Shown here piece by piece: positions 37,771 to 46,177 of a stretch of DNA of 64,000 nucleotides. Under the pieces are notes generated by a model. That model did no database searches and was not told the origin of the DNA. It was given only the letters and a program-made list of their open reading frames with translations. A program made the position numbers and the translations under genes. Position 1 is the first letter of the stretch. Each line of letters opens with the position of its first letter. Origin of the DNA: Aliishimia sp963721175 (lineage in GTDB: Bacteria; Pseudomonadota; Alphaproteobacteria; Rhodobacterales; Rhodobacteraceae); assembly GCA_963721175.1 (NCBI GenBank), contig CAVRIG010000012.1, forward strand, positions 1 through 64,000, given 5' to 3'.

Positions 37771-38367
37771 ATGGCGCGCACGGCAGGATCGCATTCGGAC
37801 ATCACGGGGCCCCGGATCGAAACGGCGGCACTACGGCTGATCGCGCAGCACGGCTTTGCGGCGGTCTCCATGCGCCGGATCGCCTCCGAGGTCGGTGTGC
37901 AGGCCGGCGCGCTCTACAACTACATTCCCGACAAGCAGACGCTCCTGGCACGGCTGATGATCGGCCATCTGGAGGATCTTCTGGAAAGCTACGAGCCGCC
38001 CGCGGACGCGGATCCCGTGGTACGGCTCAATCACTTCGTGCGGTTCCACATCGACCAGAACCGCTTGCGCGCCGATGCGGTCTTCGTGGCCTACATGGAG
38101 CTGCGCAACCTGAGCGAGGAGAATTTCGCGCAGGTGGAGAAGCTTCGCAAGCGCTACGAGGGCAAGCTCGAAACCATTCTGCGGGACGGCGCGGCGACGG
38201 GCCAGTTCGAACTGCCAGATACCCGCATCGGGACGCGTGCGGTCATCGCGATGCTCAACGGGGTGAACACGTGGTTCCGCGAAGGGGGACCTTTGTCGCT
38301 GGAAGACGTGCGGGGCATCTACTGGGACATGGTCCGCAAGGCGGTCGCGGGCACCACGTCCCGTTAA
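37771..38367 (+). CDS. TetR-family transcriptional regulator
   Basis: 198 residues. The N-terminal HTH reads RIETAALRLIAQHGFAAVSM, then RRIASEVGVQAGALYNYIPD, the TetR signature. The C-terminal ligand domain is of the TetR_C type seen in regulators of fatty-acid and acyl-CoA genes (RNLSEENFAQVEKLRKRYE). A palindromic site overlaps its promoter. Targets unknown; the divergent lipoprotein gene is the nearest candidate. Confidence 0.9.
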   Translation: MARTAGSHSDITGPRIETAALRLIAQHGFAAVSMRRIASEVGVQAGALYNYIPDKQTLLARLMIGHLEDLLESYEPPADADPVVRLNHFVRFHIDQNRLRADAVFVAYMELRNLSEENFAQVEKLRKRYEGKLETILRDGAATGQFELPDTRIGTRAVIAMLNGVNTWFREGGPLSLEDVRGIYWDMVRKAVAGTTSR

Positions 38368-38442
38368 CCCGGCAGCACGCAAATCTAAACGGACATTAAC
38401 GCCTCCGGCGGCATCATGGGATGCTGCAAGAAGGAGGAATCC

Positions 38443-38952
38443 ATGGAACGTGAAGCGGCACTGTTCGCCGATGCCAAAATCGACCGGGACCGCGACAAGT
38501 TTCTGCGCGAGTTGCTGCGCGACCTGTCCGGCATGCTCGAAGATTCGGTGGGGGTCGAGGAGGCGGAGACCTTCATCGCCATGGTCGGAAGCCGCATGGG
38601 TGTCGCGATGAACGCCGACTACCGTGCCGCCGCCGAGACCGACCGGCTGGACGTGAACCAGGTCGCCGCCGCACTGGTCGACCTCAAGGCCCGCATCCAG
38701 GGCGGTTTCTCCGTGGAAAGCATCGATGAAGACAAGATCGTCCTGGTCAACACCGCATGTCCCTTCGGCAGGCTGGTCGTGGGCCGACCCTCGCTGTGCA
38801 TGATGACGTCGAACGTGTTCGGACGGATCACGGCCGACAACCTCGGGTACGCGCAGATCGATCTGGAGGAAACGATTGCGCGCGGCCACTCCGGATGCCG
38901 GGTCGTCGTCTACCTGAAACCCGAAGGACAGGGGCGCGAGTACTTTGGATAG
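38443..38952 (+). CDS. Methanogen output domain 1-containing protein
   Basis: 169 residues. The C-terminal half has the OD1 pattern: VLVNTACPFG, RPSLCMMTSNVFGRITADN, IARGHSGCRVVVYLKPEG, with three conserved Cys that suggest a metal or redox site. The N-terminus is helical (RDKFLRELLRDLSGMLEDSV). AAGGAGG six bases before ATG 38443 fixes the start. The next gene, a histidine kinase, begins inside this one (TTG 38945), so the two probably work together, with OD1 as sensor or output. Function not established. Confidence 0.8.
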   Translation: MEREAALFADAKIDRDRDKFLRELLRDLSGMLEDSVGVEEAETFIAMVGSRMGVAMNADYRAAAETDRLDVNQVAAALVDLKARIQGGFSVESIDEDKIVLVNTACPFGRLVVGRPSLCMMTSNVFGRITADNLGYAQIDLEETIARGHSGCRVVVYLKPEGQGREYFG

Positions 38953-40090
38953 CACATTGACGGACCTATCGCTTCACGAAGAAGCCTTCGATCGGTTGCC
39001 GATGGCAGCGCTCGTCGTCGACCGTGACGGAACGGTGATGATCTCGAACGCGGGCATGAACGCGAAACTGCGACAGCATACCGGCGAAACCAGTTGCCTG
39101 GATCAGCCGCTGCATGCCATCTTCGCCCGCGACGCGGAATACCTGATGACCGATCTGCGCACGGCGGCGAGCGGCGGGCGCCTCATCATGTGGTTGCGCG
39201 GCGGCTCCGAACGGCTGTCGGGACGCATGTGCTTTCACGTCACCGCGATACCCGGCACGCACCGTCGGGCCGAGCATTTCCTGCTGGTCGAGGACAAGAC
39301 CAAATCGATGAGCCGGATGTTCTCGGAGATCAACGTCCGGCTCCGGCTGGCGAACGAACAGACCGCCGAGACGCATCGCAAGCACCTGCAGCTGAAGGAA
39401 AATTACGCGACGCTCGAGCAGTTCAGCCTGGTCGCCGCGCATGATCTCAAGGCGCCGTTGCTGAACATTTCCCTGCTGCTCGAGTTTCTGCAGGAGGAGT
39501 ATGGCGCGATCCTCGACGGTCCGGCGCAGGATCTCGTGCTCGCAGCCAAGGAATCCGCGACCCGCTTGCAGAACCTGATCTCGTCGCTTCTGAACCACGC
39601 GCGATCCGGCGCGGCGGATCTCAGGCTTCAGACCTTCGATGTGGCGCAAGCGGTCGACAAGGTCCGGCAGTCGCTGGCCGCCGAGCTTCGGGAAGCCGAT
39701 GGCGAAATCCGCATGGTCGGTAATCTGGGAACGGTCCGGGCGGACCCCGATCTTTTCGGGCAACTCCTGCAGAACACGATTTCGAACGCCATCAAGTACC
39801 GGCACCCATCGCGCCCTCCCGTGATCCGGATCGAGCGCGTCCGGCAGAACGAGCGTCCGTCCAAGCTTGTCATCAGCGACAACGGACGGGGGTTCGATCC
39901 GACCGAGAAGGACCGGCTGTTCGAGCCGTTCAAGCGGCTCATTCCCAAAAAACAGGTCGAGGGAAGCGGGGTCGGGCTGGCCATTTGCAAGACCGTCTGC
40001 AAGCGACATGGCTGGAACATCGAAGCCAATGGTGTGCCCGATGTCGGCGCGTCCTTTTCCATTGTCGGCATCGACAAGACCTTCGAATAG
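38945..40090 (+). CDS. Soluble PAS histidine kinase, partner of the OD1 protein
   Basis: 381 residues from TTG 38945, overlapping the previous stop by eight bases; AGGGGCG upstream supports it. A PAS-like domain (FDRLPMAALVVDRDGTVMIS) leads via a coiled coil to HisKA (FSLVAAHDLKAPLLNISLLL, phospho-His in AAHDLK) and HATPase (LLQNTISNAIKY, DNGRGFDP, GSGVGLAICKTV). No membrane segment. The architecture resembles bacteriophytochrome-type kinases without the light domain. No receiver gene is next to it. Confidence 0.88.
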   Translation: MDSTLTDLSLHEEAFDRLPMAALVVDRDGTVMISNAGMNAKLRQHTGETSCLDQPLHAIFARDAEYLMTDLRTAASGGRLIMWLRGGSERLSGRMCFHVTAIPGTHRRAEHFLLVEDKTKSMSRMFSEINVRLRLANEQTAETHRKHLQLKENYATLEQFSLVAAHDLKAPLLNISLLLEFLQEEYGAILDGPAQDLVLAAKESATRLQNLISSLLNHARSGAADLRLQTFDVAQAVDKVRQSLAAELREADGEIRMVGNLGTVRADPDLFGQLLQNTISNAIKYRHPSRPPVIRIERVRQNERPSKLVISDNGRGFDPTEKDRLFEPFKRLIPKKQVEGSGVGLAICKTVCKRHGWNIEANGVPDVGASFSIVGIDKTFE

Positions 40091-40110
40091 CGCGCCCTTC
40101 GCCCGGAGGC

Positions 40111-40138
40111 GCCCGCCCGGGTGCGATGCCGGGCGGGC
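40111..40138. terminator. Bidirectional terminator
   Basis: GCCCGCCCGG (40111-40120) pairs perfectly with CCGGGCGGGC (40129-40138), loop 8 nt, placed between the convergent ends of the OD1-linked kinase and pirin. There is no T-run, as common in this G+C range. Confidence 0.65.
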
Positions 40139-40142
40139 CGGA

Positions 40143-41054
40143 TCAGTGCGCGGGACGAATGAACGTTCCGTTGCGCAGATCCTTCATGGCCGTCATCAGT
40201 TCGGCCTGCGTGTTCATCACGATGGGCCCGTGCCAGGCCACCGGTTCGTCGATCGGCGCCCCCGAGATCAGCAGGAAGCGGACACCCTCGGACCCCGCCT
40301 GAACCGTCACCTCGTCACCGGTGCCGAAGCGGATCAGCGTTCGGTCGCCGGACATGTCCCGGATGTTTACTTCCTCGCCGGCGACTTCCTTTTCCAGCAG
40401 CACGCCTTGCGGGTCCGACGCGTCGGCGAAGGCGCCCGCACCCTCGAAGACATAGGCGAAGGCCCGGCGATAGGTGTCGATCCGGAACGTCTTCCTGACC
40501 CCCGCAGGCACGAAGACATCGAGGTATTGCGGATCTGCCGCGATACCGTCCACCGGCCCGGCCTTGCCCCAGAACTCGCCCACGATCACCTTCACACGGG
40601 TGCCATCATCGTCGATCACTTCCGGAACGTCGGTGCCCTTGACATCCTGGTAACGCGGTGCGGTCATCTTCTGCGCCGACGGCAGGTTGCCCCAAAGCTG
40701 GAAGCCGTGCATCTGTCCGGCCCCGTTGCCCTTGGGCATTTCCTGGTGAAGGATGCCCGACCCGGCGGTCATCCATTGCACGTCTCCCGCGCCGAGCGTC
40801 CCGGTATTGCCGAGGCTGTCGCCGTGATCGACGGTGCCCGAGAGCACGTAGGTGATCGTCTCGATCCCACGATGCGGATGCCACGGGAAGCCCTTGAGGT
40901 AATCCTCCGGCCGCTCGTTGCGGAAATCGTCGAAGAGCAGGAACGGGTCGAGCTCGCTCGGATCCTGGAACCCGAAGGCGCGGTGCAGCTTGACGCCCGC
41001 GCCTTCCATCGTCGGAACGGCGCGCCGGGTCTCGAGTGTGGGTCGTAGGGACAT
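40143..41054 (-). CDS. Pirin-family protein
   Basis: 303 residues. The cupin core PFLLFDDFRNERPEDYLKGF, HPHRGIETITYVLSGTVDHG, DVQWMTAGSGILHQEM and QLWGNLPSAQKM match pirins; His residues of the first motif and the Glu of HQEM bind Fe. The C-terminal Pirin_C region is present (TYRRAFAYVFEGAG). AAGGAGA before ATG 41054. Bacterial pirins may have quercetinase or redox-regulatory roles; which applies is unknown. Confidence 0.93.
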   Translation of the reverse strand: MSLRPTLETRRAVPTMEGAGVKLHRAFGFQDPSELDPFLLFDDFRNERPEDYLKGFPWHPHRGIETITYVLSGTVDHGDSLGNTGTLGAGDVQWMTAGSGILHQEMPKGNGAGQMHGFQLWGNLPSAQKMTAPRYQDVKGTDVPEVIDDDGTRVKVIVGEFWGKAGPVDGIAADPQYLDVFVPAGVRKTFRIDTYRRAFAYVFEGAGAFADASDPQGVLLEKEVAGEEVNIRDMSGDRTLIRFGTGDEVTVQAGSEGVRFLLISGAPIDEPVAWHGPIVMNTQAELMTAMKDLRNGTFIRPAH

Positions 41055-41325
41055 GGTTTCTGTCTCCTTGGAGGAACGTCCTTCGGTAGGTAAGCTGCGC
41101 CCGCGGACGCTGCAATCTTGCAGTCCCGAACCCTCGATGTGCATCCGCGCAGAGAGGTCGGGGGACCCGGCTTGGCCGTCGAACCAGGACTGCGCGCACT
41201 TCCGGCCAATCGAATGTCTCACCGATTTTGTGGGCCCGCAGGCTTTTCGGATGGTAGCCGTCCGCGGAGCTTGATAAAAACGAACGTCCAAGTCGATCGT
41301 AGTCGTTTTCAGGAGCATTTGCACG

Positions 41326-42381
41326 TTGCAGGACCGCACAGACAACCGGTTCGCCAGGCTGAGCCAACTGGCCGCCCGGATCTTCAGAACGATGGATCTG
41401 CCCGACCTGTTGCTGCCTAATCTGGCGGTCCCGATCTCGCAGTTCCTGATCGGACTTTTGTGCAGCGGCGCGGCGGTACTGACGCGCGAGATCATCGATC
41501 TGGTGCTCCCCGGCGCCGGTCCCTTTGCCCTGACGATGCCGTTCGTTCTCTTCGCGACGCTTTTTGCGCGCTGGCAGGCCGGCGCGGTGACGCTCCTGCT
41601 GCTGGCGGCACATGCCTGGTATTTCGTGTTGCCGGAACACCGATCTTTTGGCTTCATCAACTCGACCGACGGTCCCCGCGTCGTGGTCAACGTGCTGGCC
41701 GGGGCCGCGGTCGTCACGCTGGGCGAGTTCTTCCGGCGCGTCGTGCAGGAGGCGCTGGCGCAACGCGACCGGATCGCCGAAGAGCGCCTGCTCCTGCTGC
41801 AGGAACTGGATCACCGGGTGAAGAACAACTTCTCCATCGTGTCGTCCATCGTTCGCATGGAGATCCGGGGCTCGACATCCGACGAAGGGACGCAGGTCCT
41901 CCAGAAAATCGCCGGCCGTGTCGACAGCATCGCCCGGGCGCACGGCGCGCTTTATCGCGGCGAAAACGGTTTCGGCGAGGTGCGCATGCGATCCTATCTC
42001 GGCACGCTGTGTCGTTCGCTCGAGGATGGGCTCTTCAGCGACAGGAACGTGTCGATCAGGACCGAGATCGCGGATATCTCCTGCCAGCGCGACACGGCGA
42101 TCTCCATCGGCCTTGTGGTGAACGAACTCTGCATCAACGCGTCCAAGCACGCCTTCGTCGGCAAGGCGCATGGCTGCGTCACCGTCGAGCTGAAGCAGGG
42201 AGAGGACGGGCTATTCGTCGCGGTCGAAGATGACGGCATCGGTCTGGATCACGCGCGGACCGCCGACACCCGGCAGGGCGGCGCGTTGCTGGCGGCCTTC
42301 GCCATGCAGGTGGGAGGCGAGCTGCGCCACGTGACGACCCTGCGCGGCACCCGCTTCGAGATGGTCGTGACCGACATTTGA
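41326..42381 (+). CDS. Membrane histidine kinase of the HWE/HisKA_2 class with DUF4118-like sensor
   Basis: 351 residues from TTG 41326 (AGGAGC nine bases before; ATG 41392 is an alternative). Three or four membrane helices (LAVPISQFLIGLLCSGAAVL, FALTMPFVLFATLFA, AGAVTLLLLAAHAWYFVL) form a KdpD/DUF4118-like unit; then LLQELDHRVKNNFSIVSSIV, the HisKA_2 box, and the ATPase end GLVVNELCINASKHAFVG, DDGIGLD. Such kinases feed the general stress response in alphaproteobacteria, but no phyR or ecfG is near. Confidence 0.9.
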   Translation: MQDRTDNRFARLSQLAARIFRTMDLPDLLLPNLAVPISQFLIGLLCSGAAVLTREIIDLVLPGAGPFALTMPFVLFATLFARWQAGAVTLLLLAAHAWYFVLPEHRSFGFINSTDGPRVVVNVLAGAAVVTLGEFFRRVVQEALAQRDRIAEERLLLLQELDHRVKNNFSIVSSIVRMEIRGSTSDEGTQVLQKIAGRVDSIARAHGALYRGENGFGEVRMRSYLGTLCRSLEDGLFSDRNVSIRTEIADISCQRDTAISIGLVVNELCINASKHAFVGKAHGCVTVELKQGEDGLFVAVEDDGIGLDHARTADTRQGGALLAAFAMQVGGELRHVTTLRGTRFEMVVTDI

Positions 42382-42437
42382 TGGCGCCGTTCCGGACTTC
42401 CGGGGTTACACGGTCGGGCTGCGGCCGGATCTGCGCG

Positions 42438-43499
42438 TCAATCCGCGAAATGGTCGATGATGCGGTCGATCTCCTCGCGGCACATGCGGGCGATCCGGGA
42501 TTGTTCCGCGATCGCGGTGGCGCTCGTCTCCTCCAGATCTCCGACGATCTTGATGTTCTCGTCGTTCAGCTTGTTGGCCGGGTGGGTGTAGTTGAAGCTC
42601 CCGAAGATCGTCAGCTGATCGTCGATCACCATCAGCTTGTGATGCAGCTTGCCGAGGCCGTTGCGTCCCCCGGCGACCTTCACGTCGATGCCCGCTGCGG
42701 TCAGCACGTGCTTGGCGGCCCATTTCTGGTTCGCCTGCATCCGGTCCAGCACGCCGCGGATCTTGATCCCGTTGCGGTGCGCGGCCACCAGCGCATCATC
42801 GATGCCGGAGGATTGCGCGAAGGTGAAGCAGGCGAAGTCCACCCGTTCCCGCGCCTTCAGGATCTGCTTCATGATCTCCATCTCCGGCCCGTGATCGGGC
42901 GCGAAGAGCGGTTTGACCCGCAGCCCCGACACGTTGGCTTCCTTTGGGGCCTTGCCATGGTTGGTCCCCTCCATCCCGAAACGGCCCCGACGGATATCCG
43001 CGAACTCGCGCTTGTAGGCGTTCGCGACCTCGGCATCGTCGACCACGACGACATGGTTGAGGTTCCGGCTCACCCCGGTGGTGGTGAAGTTGGTCGACCC
43101 GCTCAGCACGGCATTGCCGAGGACCATGAACTTCTGGTGGAAGATCGCAGGGTTGAAGTCGACCTTGACGTCGGTGGTCGAGCGCAGGATCGCGCTGAAG
43201 ATCTCGCGGTTGATCTCGTGCTGGCCGCCTGGTTGGTGGGCCGTCGCCACATCCTTGGGTCGGCGGGACGCCAGCAGGTAGCTCTGTTCGATCACGAGGT
43301 CGATCGTGACCCCGCGCAGCCGGGCCTCGATGATCGCCTCGGCGATGGCCGGATTGTCGATTTCCTGGATCGCGATCATCAGGTTCTGGCGCGATTTCGC
43401 ACGGCCGATAAATTCGATGATGGGCAGCAACAGATCGTCGGGGGCGCCGAATTCTCGCGGACCGAGATAGACGGAAATGTCGCCGCTGGTGATGGGCAT
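42438..43499 (-). CDS. Phospholipase D-like protein with two HKD motifs
   Basis: 353 residues. Two PLD boxes: IFHQKFMVLGNAVLSGSTNF and LHHKLMVIDDQLTIFGSFNY, each with H-x-K and the G/S-x-x-N pair. No signal peptide or membrane segment is seen, so it seems cytoplasmic. The family includes phospholipases, cardiolipin synthases and nucleases; a lack of membrane anchor argues against a cardiolipin synthase. GAGGGA before ATG 43499 supports the start. It diverges from the dehydrogenase at 43611. Confidence 0.85.
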   Translation of the reverse strand: MPITSGDISVYLGPREFGAPDDLLLPIIEFIGRAKSRQNLMIAIQEIDNPAIAEAIIEARLRGVTIDLVIEQSYLLASRRPKDVATAHQPGGQHEINREIFSAILRSTTDVKVDFNPAIFHQKFMVLGNAVLSGSTNFTTTGVSRNLNHVVVVDDAEVANAYKREFADIRRGRFGMEGTNHGKAPKEANVSGLRVKPLFAPDHGPEMEIMKQILKARERVDFACFTFAQSSGIDDALVAAHRNGIKIRGVLDRMQANQKWAAKHVLTAAGIDVKVAGGRNGLGKLHHKLMVIDDQLTIFGSFNYTHPANKLNDENIKIVGDLEETSATAIAEQSRIARMCREEIDRIIDHFAD

Positions 43500-43610
43500 G
43501 TTCGCTGTCCCTCGTTTTTTGCGGAATCGTAAGGGCATGGCGTCGCAAATGAAAGCGACATGTCGCGGGCGTCCCCTAAGCCTGACCGGGAAACCTTGGG
43601 GAGCAGTGAC

Positions 43611-44555
43611 ATGAAAATCGGATTCGTCGGACTGGGGAACGTGGGCTCGAAGCTGTCCGGCAGCCTGATCCGCAACGGCGCACAGGTGCAGGTCCATGAC
43701 CTCGATGCGCAACTCGTGGAAGCGAAGGTGGCGGCCGGTGCCGAGGCCGGCGGAAGCCCGGCGCAGATGATGCAGGCCTGCGATGTGGTGATCACCTGCC
43801 TGCCGAGCCCCGCCGCGAGCGATGCGGTCCTGCAGCAGATGCTGCCGCATGTGGGCCTGGGCAAGATCTGGATGGAGATGTCGACGACCGATGCGGAGGA
43901 GGTGACGCGCCTTGGGCACGCCGTTATCGCGCAGGGGGGTGCCGCCGTGGACTGCCCGGTCTCCGGCGGCTGTCACCGGGCGGATACCGGCAACATCTCG
44001 ATCTTCGCGGGTTGCGACCGGGAAACCTTCGAACGGATTCTGCCGCTGCTGACCATCATGGGACGGCGCGTGCTCCATACGGGTCCGTTGGGTACGGCCA
44101 GCGTTCTGAAGGTGCTGACGAACTACCTCGCCACCGCCAATCTCGTCTCCTGCGCCGAGGCGCTGACGGTCGCGAAAGGGGCGGGGATGGATCTCGGCAC
44201 GGCGTTCGAGGCGATCCGCATTTCCTCTGGCAACTCCTTCGTGCACGAGACCGAAAGCCAGGTGATCCTGAACGGCTCGCGCGACATCTCGTTCACGATG
44301 GACCTGGTGAAGAAGGATATCGGGCTTTTCCAGAGCGTGGCGGACCGGGCCGGGGTGCCACTCGATCTCAACCCGCTGCTGATCCGGCTCTTCGACGACG
44401 CGATCGAAAGGTTCGGTCCCCGGGAACTCAGCCCCAACATCATCAAGCGGCTGGAGGAGGCGACGGGGCTCGACGTCAGCGCACCGGGCTTTCCGGCGGA
44501 GATGGTCGATGACGAGCCCGAGGAGCCGGGCGCCGAGGTCGTCGTGCGCAGGTGA
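43611..44555 (+). CDS. NAD(P)-dependent beta-hydroxyacid dehydrogenase (3-hydroxyisobutyrate type)
   Basis: 314 residues. Rossmann start MKIGFVGLGNVGSKLSGSLI; VDCPVSGGCHRADTGNISIF (substrate site D-x-P-V-S-G-G); LKVLTNYLATANLVSCAEAL with the catalytic Lys in a variant position; MDLVKKDIGLFQ near the end (family K-D). GGGGAG before ATG 43611 fixes the start. It oxidises a beta-hydroxyacid such as 3-hydroxyisobutyrate, tartronate semialdehyde (reductive) or a relative; the substrate is unknown. Confidence 0.88.
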   Translation: MKIGFVGLGNVGSKLSGSLIRNGAQVQVHDLDAQLVEAKVAAGAEAGGSPAQMMQACDVVITCLPSPAASDAVLQQMLPHVGLGKIWMEMSTTDAEEVTRLGHAVIAQGGAAVDCPVSGGCHRADTGNISIFAGCDRETFERILPLLTIMGRRVLHTGPLGTASVLKVLTNYLATANLVSCAEALTVAKGAGMDLGTAFEAIRISSGNSFVHETESQVILNGSRDISFTMDLVKKDIGLFQSVADRAGVPLDLNPLLIRLFDDAIERFGPRELSPNIIKRLEEATGLDVSAPGFPAEMVDDEPEEPGAEVVVRR

Positions 44556-44597
44556 CGGCAGTTGCCACCTCCACGCCAAGCGGCTAAGGCGCGCGAC

Positions 44598-45083
44598 ATG
44601 GCTGAGGACGACAAGGTTCTGGCGACCATTTCCGCTTCGGTGCCGCGCCGATGGCTGGCGGTCGGCTGCCTGTTCGGTCTGGCTTTCCTGTTCGCGTATA
44701 TCGCGCTCGCAGAGCCGCCGGCGCTGGGCTGGCAGGTTTTCCTGCTGGCGCTTGCGGGCCTCTCCGTGTGGATCGGGGACATGCTGCGTCGCGCGTCCGC
44801 GCGGGTCATCGAACTCACGGGAACCGAGTTGCGCGACAGCGGTGGCGCCATCCTCGCGCGGGTGGCGGACATCGAGAGTGTGGAGCGTGGCGCGTTCGCC
44901 TTCAAGCCGTCGAACGGTTTCCTGATCCGGACCCGGTCCGCGGCGGGCCCGCGCGCCTGGTATCCCGGGCTCTGGTGGCGGATCGGTCGCCGGATCGGCG
45001 TCGGCGGCGTCACGCCCGGATCCCAGACGAAGTTCGCCGCCGAGATGCTGCAGGCGATGCTGGCGGAACGGGAGAGCGGCTGA
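44598..45083 (+). CDS. Membrane protein of unknown function with PH-like tail
   Basis: 161 residues: two hydrophobic helices (WLAVGCLFGLAFLFAYIALA, WQVFLLALAGLSVWIG) close to the N-terminus, then a soluble part with ELTGTELRDSGGAILARVAD and VERGAFAFKPSNGFLI, a PH-like beta pattern found in small roseobacter membrane proteins. Forty-two bases after the dehydrogenase, so possibly co-transcribed. It converges on the Tad operon with no spacer. Function unknown. Confidence 0.7.
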   Translation: MAEDDKVLATISASVPRRWLAVGCLFGLAFLFAYIALAEPPALGWQVFLLALAGLSVWIGDMLRRASARVIELTGTELRDSGGAILARVADIESVERGAFAFKPSNGFLIRTRSAAGPRAWYPGLWWRIGRRIGVGGVTPGSQTKFAAEMLQAMLAERESG

Positions 45084-45641
45084 TCAGCTGCCGGTGAACA
45101 GCACCCGGTCGGCATAGCGCGGCTTGGTGAATACGAACGACCGGATTTCCTGGTCCGAGAGGCCGGTATTGAAGGGCGGCTGGTACTGAACCCAGGTTTC
45201 CACCACCGTCAGCCGTTCACCGTCGGCCATCACCGGAAGGCGGTCGTGCCATTCCCGCACGTCGGAATCGGTGAGCGCCAGGCGCCCGCCGCTGCCGTAG
45301 GACCAGTCGCGGTTGAGTTCGTCCTGATCGGCATCGTAGCTGACCGACGTGACACGGAGTTGGACTTCATCCAGGCGTTCGTTCACGAGATAGGAATGCA
45401 GCTTGCGCAGCCCGTCGATGTAGCTTCTGTCAATCGGTGTCGTCTCGCGCGAGATCATGTCGCTGACCGTGTAGGACGCCTTCTGGCTCAGGCTGTACGC
45501 GCGATAGGCGTCGAACGTGGCGAACATCGCGAGATAGGCCCAGAAGAGCATCGGGACGATGATCACCAGCTCCACGGCGATGGAGCCGTCTTCGTTTCGC
45601 ACGAAGCGGGCAAGGCGGGTTTTCAGATCGGTCGTCGTCAT
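45084..45641 (-). CDS. TadE/TadG-like pilus assembly protein
   Basis: 185 residues. The N-terminus FVRNEDGSIAVELVIIVPML with following hydrophobic stretch is the TadE-type pseudopilin signal and membrane anchor (G-x-x-A-V-E-F/L). The rest is a periplasmic domain. ATG 45641 overlaps the previous stop (ATGA). Third gene of a minus-strand group; flp and the other tad genes are not in the window. Confidence 0.88.
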   Translation of the reverse strand: MTTTDLKTRLARFVRNEDGSIAVELVIIVPMLFWAYLAMFATFDAYRAYSLSQKASYTVSDMISRETTPIDRSYIDGLRKLHSYLVNERLDEVQLRVTSVSYDADQDELNRDWSYGSGGRLALTDSDVREWHDRLPVMADGERLTVVETWVQYQPPFNTGLSDQEIRSFVFTKPRYADRVLFTGS

Positions 45642-46177
45642 TGGGCTGGCTCCTGTACGAACCCGCTATAGGACACCATCTGCACGCGGCCCGAGCCATC
45701 CTTGACCCATTGCTTGCCAAGCCCGGTCGATGCGAAGACGGGGTTGAACATGTAGCACGCGCGGATCAGCATCATCTGCTGTTCGCCGCCATGCACGAAC
45801 CGGCGCAGCGGCGTGATCGGTTCGGAAATGTCGACACAGTCGGCGGTGCTGTCGAACCCCTGGAAGTTGCGCACCGAGACCGGAAAGAGTTCCAGCCGCA
45901 GCGTCTGTTCGCAGTCGGGCAGGAAGCCCGCGTTCTCGCAGATGGTGGTCCGCAGCTCGTCATGCGTCAGGTCCTGGCCGGTGCCGACCCGTATCTCGCG
46001 CGCAGCGATGTCGAGTCCGCGGTCGAGCCACATCTGGCGCTGGGCGTAGATGCCCATTTCCACCGAGGTCAGGAAGATGGTGAAGATCAGCGGCACCGCC
46101 AGCACGAATTCGATGGTCATGTTGCCGTCTTCGTCGCGGCCGAACCGGCGCAGGTGATCGAGGATGGAACGGGTCAT
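45638..46177 (-). CDS. TadE-family pilus assembly protein
   Basis: 179 residues with RFGRDEDGNMTIEFVLAVPL and FTIFLTSVEMGIYA, the TadE membrane segment with the conserved Glu, followed by a periplasmic part with several Cys (ICENAGFLPDCEQT). Starts and stops overlap the neighbours as ATGA, so translation is coupled. Minor pseudopilins of this type help build Flp/Tad pili. Confidence 0.9.
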   Translation of the reverse strand: MTRSILDHLRRFGRDEDGNMTIEFVLAVPLIFTIFLTSVEMGIYAQRQMWLDRGLDIAAREIRVGTGQDLTHDELRTTICENAGFLPDCEQTLRLELFPVSVRNFQGFDSTADCVDISEPITPLRRFVHGGEQQMMLIRACYMFNPVFASTGLGKQWVKDGSGRVQMVSYSGFVQEPAQ

